A stretch of DNA of 64,000 bases from JAFAFN01 sp963707555 (GTDB taxonomy: Bacteria; Actinomycetota; Acidimicrobiia; Acidimicrobiales; Microtrichaceae), in assembly GCA_963707555.1 (NCBI GenBank), contig CAVPQM010000025.1, positions 71,655-135,654 of the forward strand, given 5' to 3'. How positions within the stretch are numbered: position 1 is the first letter of the stretch; every line of letters starts with the position of its first letter. The notes under the pieces were generated by a model. That model saw only the letters and a list, made by a program, of their open reading frames with translations, was not told where the DNA came from and ran no database searches. The translations under genes were made by a program, and so were the position numbers. Positions 30,486-39,735 of this stretch are shown here, piece by piece.

Positions 30486-31953
30486 ATGACCACAGACCCC
30501 GAGTTCGCACCGTCCACGCCGAGGCGGGCACCGAACCCACTCCGGAGCCCCCGCCGTTCCCGACGCCCGATCCGGTCCCGTGCCGGAGCCCGGTCCGCAG
30601 CCCGCTCCGGAGCCGCTGCCGGTGCCGGAGCCGGAGCCGACTCCGCAGCCGGACCCCGAGCCGCAGCCGACTCCGCAGCCGGGCCCTGCGCCCGCTCCGC
30701 AGCCCGGAACCGAGTCCGGAGCCGTTGCCGGAACCAGGCCCGCTCCCGATGCCGGAGCCGCTGCCGCTGCCGAACCCCATGGCCCAGGACGTTCCGGCCC
30801 AGGACGTGCCGGCACAGGATCAGTTGCGCGGCGACCGGGCATGTTCCGGCACCGGACGCCGTCCGGCCGCCGCCGCCCGGTGATCGGCCAGTCCGCCTCA
30901 TCGGTGCCTCCGCAGATCGCTGCCGAAGGAGACACCTCGGGCCGGGCACCCCCGGTGCTGCGGGGGTCGTCGTCGGCCGCATCGTCGAGGTGACGATCGC
31001 CGCGGTGCACCCCTCCGAGGTCGAGGTGCGTCTGGCCGACGGCCGCATCGGCGTCATCCCACGGGCAGAGTTCGAGGGGCCTGGTCCGATCCCGCTCGGC
31101 GAGACCATCGAGGCCGCACTGCTCGCCCGTGACGATCCCAAGCAGCGCGCGGTGCTGTCGCTGTCGTGGGCACGCAAGCAGCAGGCCTGGGAGCGGGTCG
31201 ACGCGGCGAAGGCGTCGGGTGAGCCGATCACCGGGAAGATCACCAAGGTCGTCAAGGGCGGGCTGGTCGTCGACGTCGGCCTCCGTGGGTTCCTGCCGAC
31301 CTCGCTCATCGCCGATTCGCCCGGCACCGACCCGTCGACGCTGGTCGGCACCGAGGCAGAGGTGCTGGTCATGGAGGTCGACCGTGCGAGCGACCGCATC
31401 GTCGTGTCGATCCGCGACCTCGAGCGCCGACGTCGTCGTGCCAAGGAGAAGGAGGCGCTCAAGGCCCTCGCTCCGGGCGCCACGGCCAACGGTCGGGTGG
31501 TGAGCGTCGCCGACTACGGCGCGGTCGTCGACCTGGGCGGTGTGCGCGGTCTGGTGCACCGCAGCGAGCTCACCTGGGGTCGACTCGAGAAGGTCGAGGA
31601 CATCGTGTCGGTCGGCGACCGCATCGACGTGGTCGTGCTCGACGTCAACAAGTCCAAGAAGCGGATCAGCCTGTCGCTGCGCGGCACCACGCCTGATCCG
31701 CTCACGCAGGCCGAGGTCGGCAGCATCGAGTCCGCGACGGTGGTGCGGGTGGTCGAGTACGGCGTGTTCGCCCAGCTCGACTCGAGCGGTGCCGAGGGCC
31801 TGGTCCACATCACCGAGCTGTCCGACGTGCCCGGGCTACCGGCCCGAACAGCTCGTCACACCCGGCGAGCAGGTCATGGTGAAGGTGCTCGAGGTCGACA
31901 AGAAGCGTCGTCGCCTGTCGCTGTCGGTGCGCCGAGTGCTCGTCGACGACTGA
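30486..31953 (+). CDS. S1-domain RNA-binding protein with Pro/Glu-rich N-terminal tail, several frameshifts
   Basis: At least four S1-type OB folds arranged like part of ribosomal protein S1: GRIVEVTIAAVHPSEVEVRLADGR (nt ~30975), ITGKITKVVKGGLVVDVGLRGFLP (~31231), ATANGRVVSVADYGAVVDLGGVRG (~31480) and IESATVVRVVEYGVFAQLDSSGAEGLVHITEL (~31727). It ends with LLVDD-like RVLVDD at 31953 after a frame change near 31838. The N-terminal tail (30540-30790) is an irregular PEPTPQP-type repeat whose true frame switches at least twice (near 30522 and 30578, and again between 30790 and 30960), so the first ~150 residues are unreliable. Could be a second S1-like RNA chaperone rather than rpsA itself. Confidence 0.72.
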
Positions 31954-31969
31954 GGCGGCGGGCGCTCGG

Positions 31970-32391
31970 ATGCTGCATCGACACCTGGCCGCCCTCGGCG
32001 CGCTGGCAGGCGTGGTGTTGTTCGTCGGGGCGCCTGGCTGTGGCGGGGTCGATTGTGCCGAGGTGGGCTGCAGCGGCCAGGTCGCCCAGGTGAGCTGGTA
32101 CGACGGGGCGGTGCCCCAGGCCGCGAGCTATGAGCTCTGCGTCGACGACGTGTGCGCCGTGGGGACACCATCCCAGGCCAACCTGTCCTCCGATGCGGTG
32201 GATCCGGACGGCTGGCAGCTCGGCAGCGTCCACGGGCCGGCTGATGGCGAGTCCGCCGAGCTGCGCCTGGTGCTGCGCGACGCCGCCGGTGCCGAGGTGG
32301 CCACCTACGAGGGCACGGGCAGTCTGACGGGGGAGTGCTGCGTGCGGTGGTGCTGCAGGTCGACGGCGACTCGCTGGTCGACGAGCCCTGA
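31970..32391 (+). CDS. Small cysteine-rich lipoprotein, hypothetical, C-terminal frameshift
   Basis: About 140 residues. Signal segment LAALGALAGVVLFVGAPGC with a lipobox-like GAPGC, then CGGVDCAEVGCSGQVAQVSW, a cysteine-rich start to the mature protein. The remainder reads as a beta-rich extracellular domain (YELCVDDVCAVG, AELRLVLRDAAGAEVATYEG). Near 32335, after SLTG, shifting frame gives VLRAVVLQVDGDSLVDEP and a stop at 32389-32391, which restores strand-like sequence and the local codon bias; without the shift the tail is CCVRWCCRST and runs to 32398. 16 bp after the S1 gene, same strand. Function unknown. Confidence 0.6.
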
Positions 32392-32402
32392 GCCGTGACG
32401 GA

Positions 32403-32822
32403 TCAGCCGAAGCGGAGCTTGTCCATCTCCCAGTAGGCCCGCAGTGCGGTGACCTTGCCGTCGTCGTCGATGTAGTAGGTGATGACCAGGTCGGTGTGCA
32501 CCACCGAGCCGTCGGCCATGGTCGAGGAGATCGTGCCGACGTTGGCGACCTCGTGGTCGCCACCCGCGTGGCTGCGTTCGATGTCGAACGTGATGGTGTT
32601 CGGCCCGATGATCATGTCGTAGAACGCCTCGCGGGCCGCCGGTCCACGGTGACCCTCCCCGGTCGGGTCGAGCGGCGACACGCCGATCGGGTCCTGGATC
32701 ACTGCGTCCTCGGCGAACAGTGCGAGCCACGCGGCCTTGTCGCCGGCCTCGACGGCCTGCATCGAGGCGAGCGAGGCGTCGCGGGCGGGGTGCGGGGCGA
32801 AGTCGTCGGGCAGCGTCGGCAT
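32403..32822 (-). CDS. SnoaL/NTF2-like ketosteroid isomerase-fold protein
   Basis: 139-residue cone-fold protein: MQAVEAGDKAAWLALFAEDAVIQDPIG matches the start of SnoaL-like polyketide cyclases and isomerases, followed by GHRGPAAREAFYDMIIG and a C-terminal sheet (TDLVITYYIDDDGKVTALRAYWEMDKL). ATG at 32822 is chosen because homology begins there. It is followed, with 77 bp between, by a P450 gene on the same strand, a pairing seen in steroid or terpenoid catabolic clusters; the actual substrate is unknown. Confidence 0.8.
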   Translation of the reverse strand: MPTLPDDFAPHPARDASLASMQAVEAGDKAAWLALFAEDAVIQDPIGVSPLDPTGEGHRGPAAREAFYDMIIGPNTITFDIERSHAGGDHEVANVGTISSTMADGSVVHTDLVITYYIDDDGKVTALRAYWEMDKLRFG

Positions 32823-32899
32823 GCGGGAGTGTCTAGCAGCGGACCCCTCCGTGCGAACGTTGGAGCTGAGCTGCGCGAAGGCGGCGAACGGCGAACCCG

Positions 32900-34171
32900 T
32901 CAGTCGTCGAGCTCGGGGACGTCGGCCGGGGTGAACTCGCAGTCCATGCGCTTGATGCCGTGGATGAACGACGAGAACAGGAAGTCCGGCTCGGACGTCG
33001 TGCGGATGTCGGGCAGCCAGGTGAACAGCTCGTCGAACATCACGCCGATCTCTCGGCGCGCCAGGTTCGCTCCCAGGCAGAAGTGCGGGCCGCCGGCGCC
33101 GAAGCCGACGTGCTCGTTCGGCGTACGGGTGACGTCGAAGGTGAACGGGTCCTCGAACACGCGCTCGTCGCGGTTCGCGGACTCGTACCACATGACGACC
33201 TTGTCGCCCTGAGCGATCGGCACGCCGTCGATCTCGGTGTCGGCGGTCGCGGTGCGACGGAAGTGCACCACCGGCGAGGCCCAGCGCACGATCTCCTCGG
33301 TCGCGGTCGGCATGAGGCCGGTCAGGTCGCTGGTGAGCAGCTCGCGCTGGTCCTCGTTGCGGGTCAGCTGCAGCAGCCCGTGGCTGATCGCGTTGCGGGT
33401 GGTCTCGTTGCCCGCGGCCGAGAGCAGGATGAAGAAGCTGGCCATCTCCATCGGCTCGAGTCGCTCGCCGTCGACCTCGGCGTGCATCATCGCCGAGACC
33501 AGGTCGTCGGTCGGGTTCGCCAGGCGGTCCTCGCCGACCGCGTGTGCGATCTGCGTCATCTCCATGACCGCACCCATCAGCGTCGCCATGTCGGGCGTGA
33601 GCTCGGGGTCACCGGCGCCGAGGATGACGTTGGTCAGCTCGAAGATGCGCTCCCACGAGTCGCGGGGGATGCCCATCATCTCGCAGATGATCTGCAGCGG
33701 CAGCTGGGCGGCGACGTCGTGCACGAAGTCGCAGCTGCCCCGCTCGGCGACGTCACGCACGATGGCCCGGGCCTTGACGTGCACGTCGCGCTCGATGGCC
33801 GCGACCCGACGCGGGGTGAACGCTCGGTTGACGATGCGACGCAGGCGGGTGTGGCGGGGGTCGTCCATGTTGATCATCGAGCCCATGAACTCGGAGATCT
33901 CGACGGGCAGGTCCGGGATGTTCGTGCCGTTGCCCGAGCAGAACAGGTCGGGGTGGCGTGAGACGTGCATCACATCTGCGTGGCGGGTGAGCAGCCAATA
34001 GCCGGGCCCGGTGGGCATGTCGGGGATCTCGGGCTCGTCGAGGAACACGACCGGCGCCTCGTCGCGCAGCGTGGTGAACACGTCCGCTCGGGCCTCGGCG
34101 CCGTTGGCCCAGAGCAGCTCGTCGTTCAACAGCTGCGGGTCGACGGACAGGTTCGACTCGGTGGCGGTCAT
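32900..34171 (-). CDS. Cytochrome P450, CYP125/CYP142-like
   Basis: Soluble bacterial P450 of 423 residues. I-helix oxygen-binding segment SAAGNETTRNAISH (residues ~256-269), ExxR in EEIVRWAS (~296), and the heme loop FGAGGPHFCLGANLAR with the axial Cys (~365-372). The N-terminal FWLLTRHADVMHVSRHP-type helix and the A(G)NETTR/GGPHFCLG wording resemble the mycobacterial sterol and terpenoid side-chain hydroxylases (CYP124/125/142). Transcribed away from the helicase gene. Ferredoxin partner not in the window. Confidence 0.87.
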   Translation of the reverse strand: MTATESNLSVDPQLLNDELLWANGAEARADVFTTLRDEAPVVFLDEPEIPDMPTGPGYWLLTRHADVMHVSRHPDLFCSGNGTNIPDLPVEISEFMGSMINMDDPRHTRLRRIVNRAFTPRRVAAIERDVHVKARAIVRDVAERGSCDFVHDVAAQLPLQIICEMMGIPRDSWERIFELTNVILGAGDPELTPDMATLMGAVMEMTQIAHAVGEDRLANPTDDLVSAMMHAEVDGERLEPMEMASFFILLSAAGNETTRNAISHGLLQLTRNEDQRELLTSDLTGLMPTATEEIVRWASPVVHFRRTATADTEIDGVPIAQGDKVVMWYESANRDERVFEDPFTFDVTRTPNEHVGFGAGGPHFCLGANLARREIGVMFDELFTWLPDIRTTSEPDFLFSSFIHGIKRMDCEFTPADVPELDD

Positions 34172-34291
34172 GTGCGGTCCCCCCGGACTGATCCGTCCGG
34201 ACCCCCCGGCGGACATCCCTAAACTACCGATCTCCCCGGGCGGCGAGTCGGCCCGAACCGAGACTTCCCGCGATCGAGGACCCCTGCACGA

Positions 34292-36003
34292 GTGACCCCC
34301 ACCGCTACCGGATCGCTGCGTCCGACCCGCATCCGCCTGCGCCCGTGGCAGTCCGAGGCGCTCGACCGCTTCGCGACCAAGGACGGCGCCGACTTCCTCG
34401 CCGTGGCGACGCCCGGCGCCGGCAAGACGACGTTCGCACTCACCGCAGCGGTGCAGGACCTGGCGGAGCACCCCGGCCGCCGACTGGTCGTCGTCGCCCC
34501 GACCCAGCACCTGAAGCACCAGTGGGCCGACGCCGCGCCGAGCTTCGGGCTGCACCTCGACCCGGAGTGGTCGGCTCGCGACGGGGCCCTGCCCGCCGAC
34601 ATGCACGGCATCGTGACCACCTACCAGCAGGTCGCGACCGCCTCGGTCGCGCTCGCGCCGCTGGCCCGGGGCTCGTTCGTGATCTTCGACGAGATCCACC
34701 ACGCCGCGCGACGACCGGTCGTGGGGCACGTCGGTGCTGCACGCCTTCGGCGCCGCCGCGCAACGTCTGAGCCTGTCGGGCACGCCGTTCCGGTCCGACA
34801 CCTCGGCCATCCCGTTCGTCGACTACCACCTCGACGAGGCCCGGGCCGGACTACGAGTACGGCTACGGCGACGCCCTCGCCGACGGCGGCGTCGTGCGCC
34901 CGGTGTACTTCCCCCGCATCAACGGGTTCATGGAGTGGGTCGCGCCCGACGGCGAGGTCGTCGCCGCGACGTTCGAGGACGAGCTGCCCCGCGAGCTCGC
35001 CAACCAGCGGCTGCGCACCGCGCTGTCCCTCGAGGGGGAGTGGCTGCCGACGGTGCTCGACCAGGCCCACGACCGCCTCGTCGAGCTGCGCAAGGTGCAT
35101 CCCGCCGCCGGCGGCCTGGTCATCGCGATGGACCAGGCGCACGCGCAGGCGATCGCCGAGCTGCTGCGTCGCCGACACCGGGTCGAGGCGGTCGTGGCGG
35201 TCTCCGACGATCCCGACGCCTCGGCCAAGATCGCCCGCTTCGCCGCCGGCGAGCAGCCCTGGATCATCGCGGTGCGCATGGTCTCCGAGGGCGTCGACAT
35301 CCCGCGGTTGCGCATCGCCGTGTTCGCCACCACGACGACCACCGAGCTGTTCTTCCGCCAGGCCGTCGGCCGTGTCGTGCGCTGGACCCGTGGTGTGCCC
35401 CGCCAGAAGGCGTACTTCTTCCTGCCCGATGACGCCCGCCTGCGGCACTTCGCGACCCACCTGTCGGAGCAGCGACGTCACAGCCTCCGCAAGAAGGCCG
35501 ACGCGGACGAGGGGCTCGTGCAGCCCGAGGGCGAGCCGGAGCTCGACGCGATCGACGACCCCGAGGAGCAGATGAGCCTGTTCGCCGTCATCGGCTCGGT
35601 GTCGCTCGGCGAGTCGGGTCGCAGCGGGCCCGACGACGAGGATGACGACGGCGTCTTCGGGGAGGACCCCGACGGTGAGCTGCGCGACCTGCGCGACGCA
35701 CCCGGCGTCGATCTGGTCCTGCTGCCGCCCCCGCTGCCGGGCGGCGGCATGCCGCGCGGTGTGCCGGGCGACGACGGCACGCACTCGGGCGGCGACACCG
35801 TGAACCTGCGTCAGCGCAAGGTCGCGTTGCGGGACTCGAACGCGGACCTGGCACGTGACCTGGTCCGGGTCACCGGCTGGAGCCACCCGCAGGTCAACGC
35901 CGAGCTCAATCGGCTCTCCGGGATCCGCAAGATCTCCGAAGCGACCCTGGAGCAGCTGGAACGGCGTCTGGTCGCCGGCAGGAAGTGGCTGAAGTCCGCC
36001 TGA
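34292..36003 (+). CDS. Superfamily 2 DNA/RNA helicase (DEAD/DEAH), two frameshifts
   Basis: About 570 residues with helicase motifs in order: LRPWQSEALDRF (Q-like), TPGAGKTTFAL (motif I, nt ~34410), VAPTQHLKHQW (Ia), FDEIHHAA (motif II), SGTPFRSD (motif III), then after two frame changes near 34720 and 34845 VVRPVYFPR, MVSEGVDIPRLRIAVFAT (motif V) and QAVGRVVRWTRG (motif VI). An acidic low-complexity region (SGPDDEDDDGVFGEDPDGE) precedes a C-terminal helical domain of ~80 residues that I do not recognise. It resembles phage or restriction-associated helicases more than RecG or UvrB. GTG start at 34292; divergent from the P450 gene. Confidence 0.8.
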
Positions 36004-36010
36004 TCGCCAC

Positions 36011-36063
36011 GGATCGCTGGATGGACGTCGCTTGGGGCGATCGCCACGTCCATCCAGCGGTCC
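36011..36063 (+). terminator. Large inverted repeat after the helicase gene
   Basis: 18-bp arms (36011-36028 and 36046-36063) match with one G-T; the 17-nt loop holds a second palindrome, ggcgatcgcc. It begins 8 bp after the stop. No T-run, so the role as terminator is inferred from position. Confidence 0.6.
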
Positions 36064-36185
36064 GGAGCGACCGATCGGCTGGTCGGCCCGCTACGACCTG
36101 ATCCTGGAAGACGTGGCGAACAGATGCGTTACACCGACCGTTCGCGGGGAGATGGCTGCGCGCACAGCATTCCTGTTCCGGTCGG

Positions 36186-36199
36186 TACACTGACCGCGG
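36186..36199 (+). promoter_or_regulatory. Probable leaderless promoter of the SARP regulator
   Basis: TACACT (36186-36191) is a good -10 element and puts the transcription start at or next to the GTG at 36199. No convincing -35 element lies 15-18 bp upstream. The 36064-36185 stretch shows no other recognised site. Confidence 0.5.
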
Positions 36200-39100
36200 T
36201 GAGGGTGGGTGTGCTGGGGCGACCGGCCGTGTTCGCTGACGGAGCGATGGTGGCGCTCGCTGGTGAGCGAGAAGCCGGACTGCTCGCGCTCCTGGTCGCG
36301 AGGCGTGGGACCTCGACCCGCGCCGAGGTGCTCGAGGACGAGCTGTGGGACGGTCGGCGGGTCAGCGACGCTGCCCTGCGCGTGACGGTGAACCGACTCC
36401 GCAAGCGCATGAAGGGCGACGGGGACGACCTGCTCAGGAGCGAACCGCGGGCCTATCGGCTGGTCGCCGACGACGGGTCGATCGATGCCTGTGTCTACGA
36501 GCGGTCGGCCAGGTCGGCACGCGATGCCCACGGCGCCGGTCGCCACGCGCAGGCCGTCGACCTCGCCGCACAGGCCGAGCTGCTCTGGCGTGGCGAGGCG
36601 TACGACGGCTTCGGGCACCTCGCCTCGATCCGGCCCGAACGTGATCGGCTCGAGAACCTGCGGACGGCCACGCTCGAGCTGGCCGCTGCCGCGATGGTGC
36701 AGCTCGGCCGGCTCGACGACTCGCTGGTGCTGATCAGCCGCGTGGTGTCCCGTCAGCCCCACCGCGAGTCGGCCCATGTGCTCCGCTCCATCGCACTCGC
36801 GCGGGCCGGGCGGACGAACGATGCCGTCCGGGCGTTGTCGGTGTTCCGTTCGGCGCTCGCCGGTGAGCTGGGTGCACGGCCCGGGCCGGCCGTGCTCGAG
36901 CTCGAGCAGCAGCTGCTCGACGGCACCGCGGTGGCCGAGTTGGTGTCGCCGCTGTTGACCGTGCCGACGGCCTCGCCCGCCCTCACCCTCACGCTCGGGT
37001 CAGCCGCCGCGCCGCGTCGCGCCGGACCGCGTCGCACCGGACCGGGTCGCACCGCGCCGCTGCTCGGCCGAGAGGACGAGCTCGACCGGCTGGCGGCGGC
37101 AGCAGCTGCGGCGAGCACCGGCGCGCTGCAGCTCGTCGTGGTGTCGGGCGAAGCCGGCATCGGCAAGACGTCCCTGCTGGCCGAGTTCGCCGATCAGCGG
37201 GCGGAGGACTGGTCGGTCCTGTGGGGGCGCTGCGACGCGAACCAGGTCGTCCCGTTGGCCGCCGTGCTCGACGCGCTCGGCCCGTACATCTCCGAACACG
37301 TCCCGGGCCCGAGCGCGGCCGTCGCGGGCCTGCTCGACGGCGGTGCGACGGCTCGGTCGACGACGCTCGCCGGCGACGTTCGCTCGCACCGGACACTCGA
37401 GGTCCTCTGCGACCTCGTCGAGGACCTGGCGCTGCATCGGCCGCTGCTGTTGGTGCTCGAGGACGCGCAGTGGGCCGACCCGCTGAGCCTGGCGTTCGTC
37501 GAACGGTTGCTCCGGGATCCCGTCGACCGACCCGTCGTCGTGGCCCTCACCGCTCGGACCCCGGACCTGCCGCCGTCGGACCTGGGTCGACTGCTCGACA
37601 CGCTCGGCTCCTCGACGACCTGGACCGAGATCCGGGTGCCCCCGCTCGACGCGACGAGGCTGGTCGAGCTCACGGGCATCGACGCGGTCGACGGCCTCGC
37701 CGAGCAGGTCGTCGGCGCCGCCGGCGGCAATCCGCTCTTCGCCGAGCAGCTCGCAGCACACCTGGCCGCAGGTCGCCGCCGGGGCGACCGTGACGTCGGC
37801 ATCCCTCCGAGCCTGGACCGGCTCTGTCGCACCCGTCTCGCCGCGCTCGAGGCCCCGACCCTGGCCCTGGTCGAGATCGCCGCGGTGATGGGCGAGGACT
37901 GTGCAGCCGGTGACCTCGCGGCGGTCGCCGGCGAGCCGAGAGCAGCGTTGGGCGGCCGACTCAACCAGCTCTGCGACGGGCGGGTGCTCGAGCTGACGGG
38001 CGCGCTCGACCACTTCAGGTTCTGCCACGGCGTGATGCGACAGGTCGCGTACGACCAGATCGAACCCGGTCGGCGTGCGCATCTGCACCTCGCGGTGGCC
38101 CGGGCGATCGGGCCGGTCGGCGGGCACCGCGTCGGCGAGTTGGCGCTCCACCTCGCCGAAGCGCGGCCGCTGGTCCCCGACGACGAGATCGCTGACGCAG
38201 CGCTGGCCGCCGGTCGCCGAGCCGTCGAGCTCGGCGATGCGCGCATCGCCACCCACCACTTCCGCACGGTGATGGCCCTCGCTGCCCCCTCGCCGGACCG
38301 GCAGATGGCCGCGCAGTTCGGCATGGGAGTGGGCCTCGCCGCCAGCGGCGACGTGGTGGGTGCGTCGTCGTCCCTCGACGATGCGGTCGCCAGCGCCCGC
38401 GACGCTGGTCGGTGGGACGTGGTCGCCGACGCAGCGATGGCTCGTGCCGCGCTCGGCATCGCGGCCACCATCCCCGAGGCGGTCGACCAGGCGGCGGTGA
38501 TCGACGAGGTGCTGGTCCACCTCGACCGGGACGACCGCCGCCGACGTGCGCTGCTGCTCTGCTGGAAGGCGGAGCACCTCGTGAACGTCGCTGTCCACGT
38601 CGTGGACGCCACCCTCGAGGCGGCGACGGCCGAGGCCCTGCTGCTCGACGACCCCGATGTCGACGACATGATCCGGTACTGCCGGCTCCGACAGGCCGAC
38701 GCCGCGTGCGTCGGACCCGACCTGCTCGAGCAGATGGCCGTTCGACTCGTCGAACACGTCGATCCGGCCCGGGCACCGGGTCTGGCGGCACGATCGCTCC
38801 TGGTGCTGCAGCTGGCCCGGCTCCGACAGGGTCGCATCGACGCGGTGCGGCGGACGTTCGCCGAGCGTCCGTCCTGGCTCTCCGAAGCAGGCCCGGGCAC
38901 CGCACTCCAGTTCGAACTGGTCGCGGCCGGCGCGGCCATGGCCTCCGAACCGGTCGACATCGCCGACGAGCAGAGCGCGGCCTCTGCCGGGCACCCGTGC
39001 GCGGGTCTCGAGGGACTCGCGCTCGCCGGGCGGATGATGCACCTGCTGGTGGTACGTCGCGAGCAACGTCGACTCCACGAGCTCGAGCCGCTCATGCTCG

Positions 39101-39675
39101 CAGCCCTGTCGATGACCCCCCGGCGGATCTTCCGACCGCTGGTCGCCGCCGCCCGGGACGAGTTGCACGACGCCGCCGGGTGCGCCGAGCAGTTGGCGTC
39201 GCTGTTCGACGAGCTCGCCGGGATCGGTCCGGACTGGGCCTACCTGGCGACGCTCGCCTTCGCCGCGGAGATCGCCGCCGGCACGGGCGCCCGAGACATG
39301 GGCACCGCGATCGAGGAGCGACTCGATCAGCATCCGCCGCAGGTGGTCGTCGCCTGCGCGGGCCTGGTCGTCATCGGCCACATCGACCGCTACAAGGGGC
39401 TCCTGGCCCAGCTCCGTGGCGACCTGGACGTCGCCGTGCAGCGGTTCGCGTCGGCTCGGAGCGCCGACTCGAGCAGCAACATGACGTTGTGGGCGGCGTG
39501 GGCGGCGCACGGTGAGGCCTCCGCTCGACTGCGCCGGCTCGACGGTGACGACGAGTCGGTGGCGATCCGGCTGTTGGACCAGGCGCGTCCGGTCGCTGAC
39601 TCCCACGGCTCGGATCGTCTCCGCTCAGCGCTCGAGCACACCCGCTCGCTGTTGACGAGGCCCGAACTCGGGTAG
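36199..39675 (+). CDS. SARP/AfsR-type regulator with BTAD and AAA ATPase domains
   Basis: Transcriptional regulator of ~1,158 residues. N-terminal OmpR-like winged helix (VRVGVLGRPAVFADGAMVAL...VTVNRLRKRMKG), bacterial transcriptional activation domain (residues ~95-245, ending GARPGPAVLELEQQLL), AAA/STAND ATPase with Walker A VVSGEAGIGKTSLL (~residue 314-327) and Walker B LLLVLEDAQWAD (~412), then a long alpha-helical TPR-like region to the end. It lacks the LuxR HTH of LAL proteins, so DNA binding rests on the N-terminus. ATG at 36124 is an alternative start but adds 25 unconserved residues; the TACACT element supports 36199. Target genes are not evident in the neighbourhood. Confidence 0.85.
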   Translation: MRVGVLGRPAVFADGAMVALAGEREAGLLALLVARRGTSTRAEVLEDELWDGRRVSDAALRVTVNRLRKRMKGDGDDLLRSEPRAYRLVADDGSIDACVYERSARSARDAHGAGRHAQAVDLAAQAELLWRGEAYDGFGHLASIRPERDRLENLRTATLELAAAAMVQLGRLDDSLVLISRVVSRQPHRESAHVLRSIALARAGRTNDAVRALSVFRSALAGELGARPGPAVLELEQQLLDGTAVAELVSPLLTVPTASPALTLTLGSAAAPRRAGPRRTGPGRTAPLLGREDELDRLAAAAAAASTGALQLVVVSGEAGIGKTSLLAEFADQRAEDWSVLWGRCDANQVVPLAAVLDALGPYISEHVPGPSAAVAGLLDGGATARSTTLAGDVRSHRTLEVLCDLVEDLALHRPLLLVLEDAQWADPLSLAFVERLLRDPVDRPVVVALTARTPDLPPSDLGRLLDTLGSSTTWTEIRVPPLDATRLVELTGIDAVDGLAEQVVGAAGGNPLFAEQLAAHLAAGRRRGDRDVGIPPSLDRLCRTRLAALEAPTLALVEIAAVMGEDCAAGDLAAVAGEPRAALGGRLNQLCDGRVLELTGALDHFRFCHGVMRQVAYDQIEPGRRAHLHLAVARAIGPVGGHRVGELALHLAEARPLVPDDEIADAALAAGRRAVELGDARIATHHFRTVMALAAPSPDRQMAAQFGMGVGLAASGDVVGASSSLDDAVASARDAGRWDVVADAAMARAALGIAATIPEAVDQAAVIDEVLVHLDRDDRRRRALLLCWKAEHLVNVAVHVVDATLEAATAEALLLDDPDVDDMIRYCRLRQADAACVGPDLLEQMAVRLVEHVDPARAPGLAARSLLVLQLARLRQGRIDAVRRTFAERPSWLSEAGPGTALQFELVAAGAAMASEPVDIADEQSAASAGHPCAGLEGLALAGRMMHLLVVRREQRRLHELEPLMLAALSMTPRRIFRPLVAAARDELHDAAGCAEQLASLFDELAGIGPDWAYLATLAFAAEIAAGTGARDMGTAIEERLDQHPPQVVVACAGLVVIGHIDRYKGLLAQLRGDLDVAVQRFASARSADSSSNMTLWAAWAAHGEASARLRRLDGDDESVAIRLLDQARPVADSHGSDRLRSALEHTRSLLTRPELG

Positions 39676-39735
39676 GACCCGGCGGTCCACCGAGCGGGCA
39701 CGGACCCTCCGGGCACGGCAGTCGGTGCTGAGAGG

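Noticed and set aside
30486..31953. Calling the S1-domain protein ribosomal protein S1 (rpsA)
   Set aside because: The Pro/Glu-rich tail and unsettled N-terminal frame, and lack of the usual rpsA neighbours (coaE, polA), make this unsafe.
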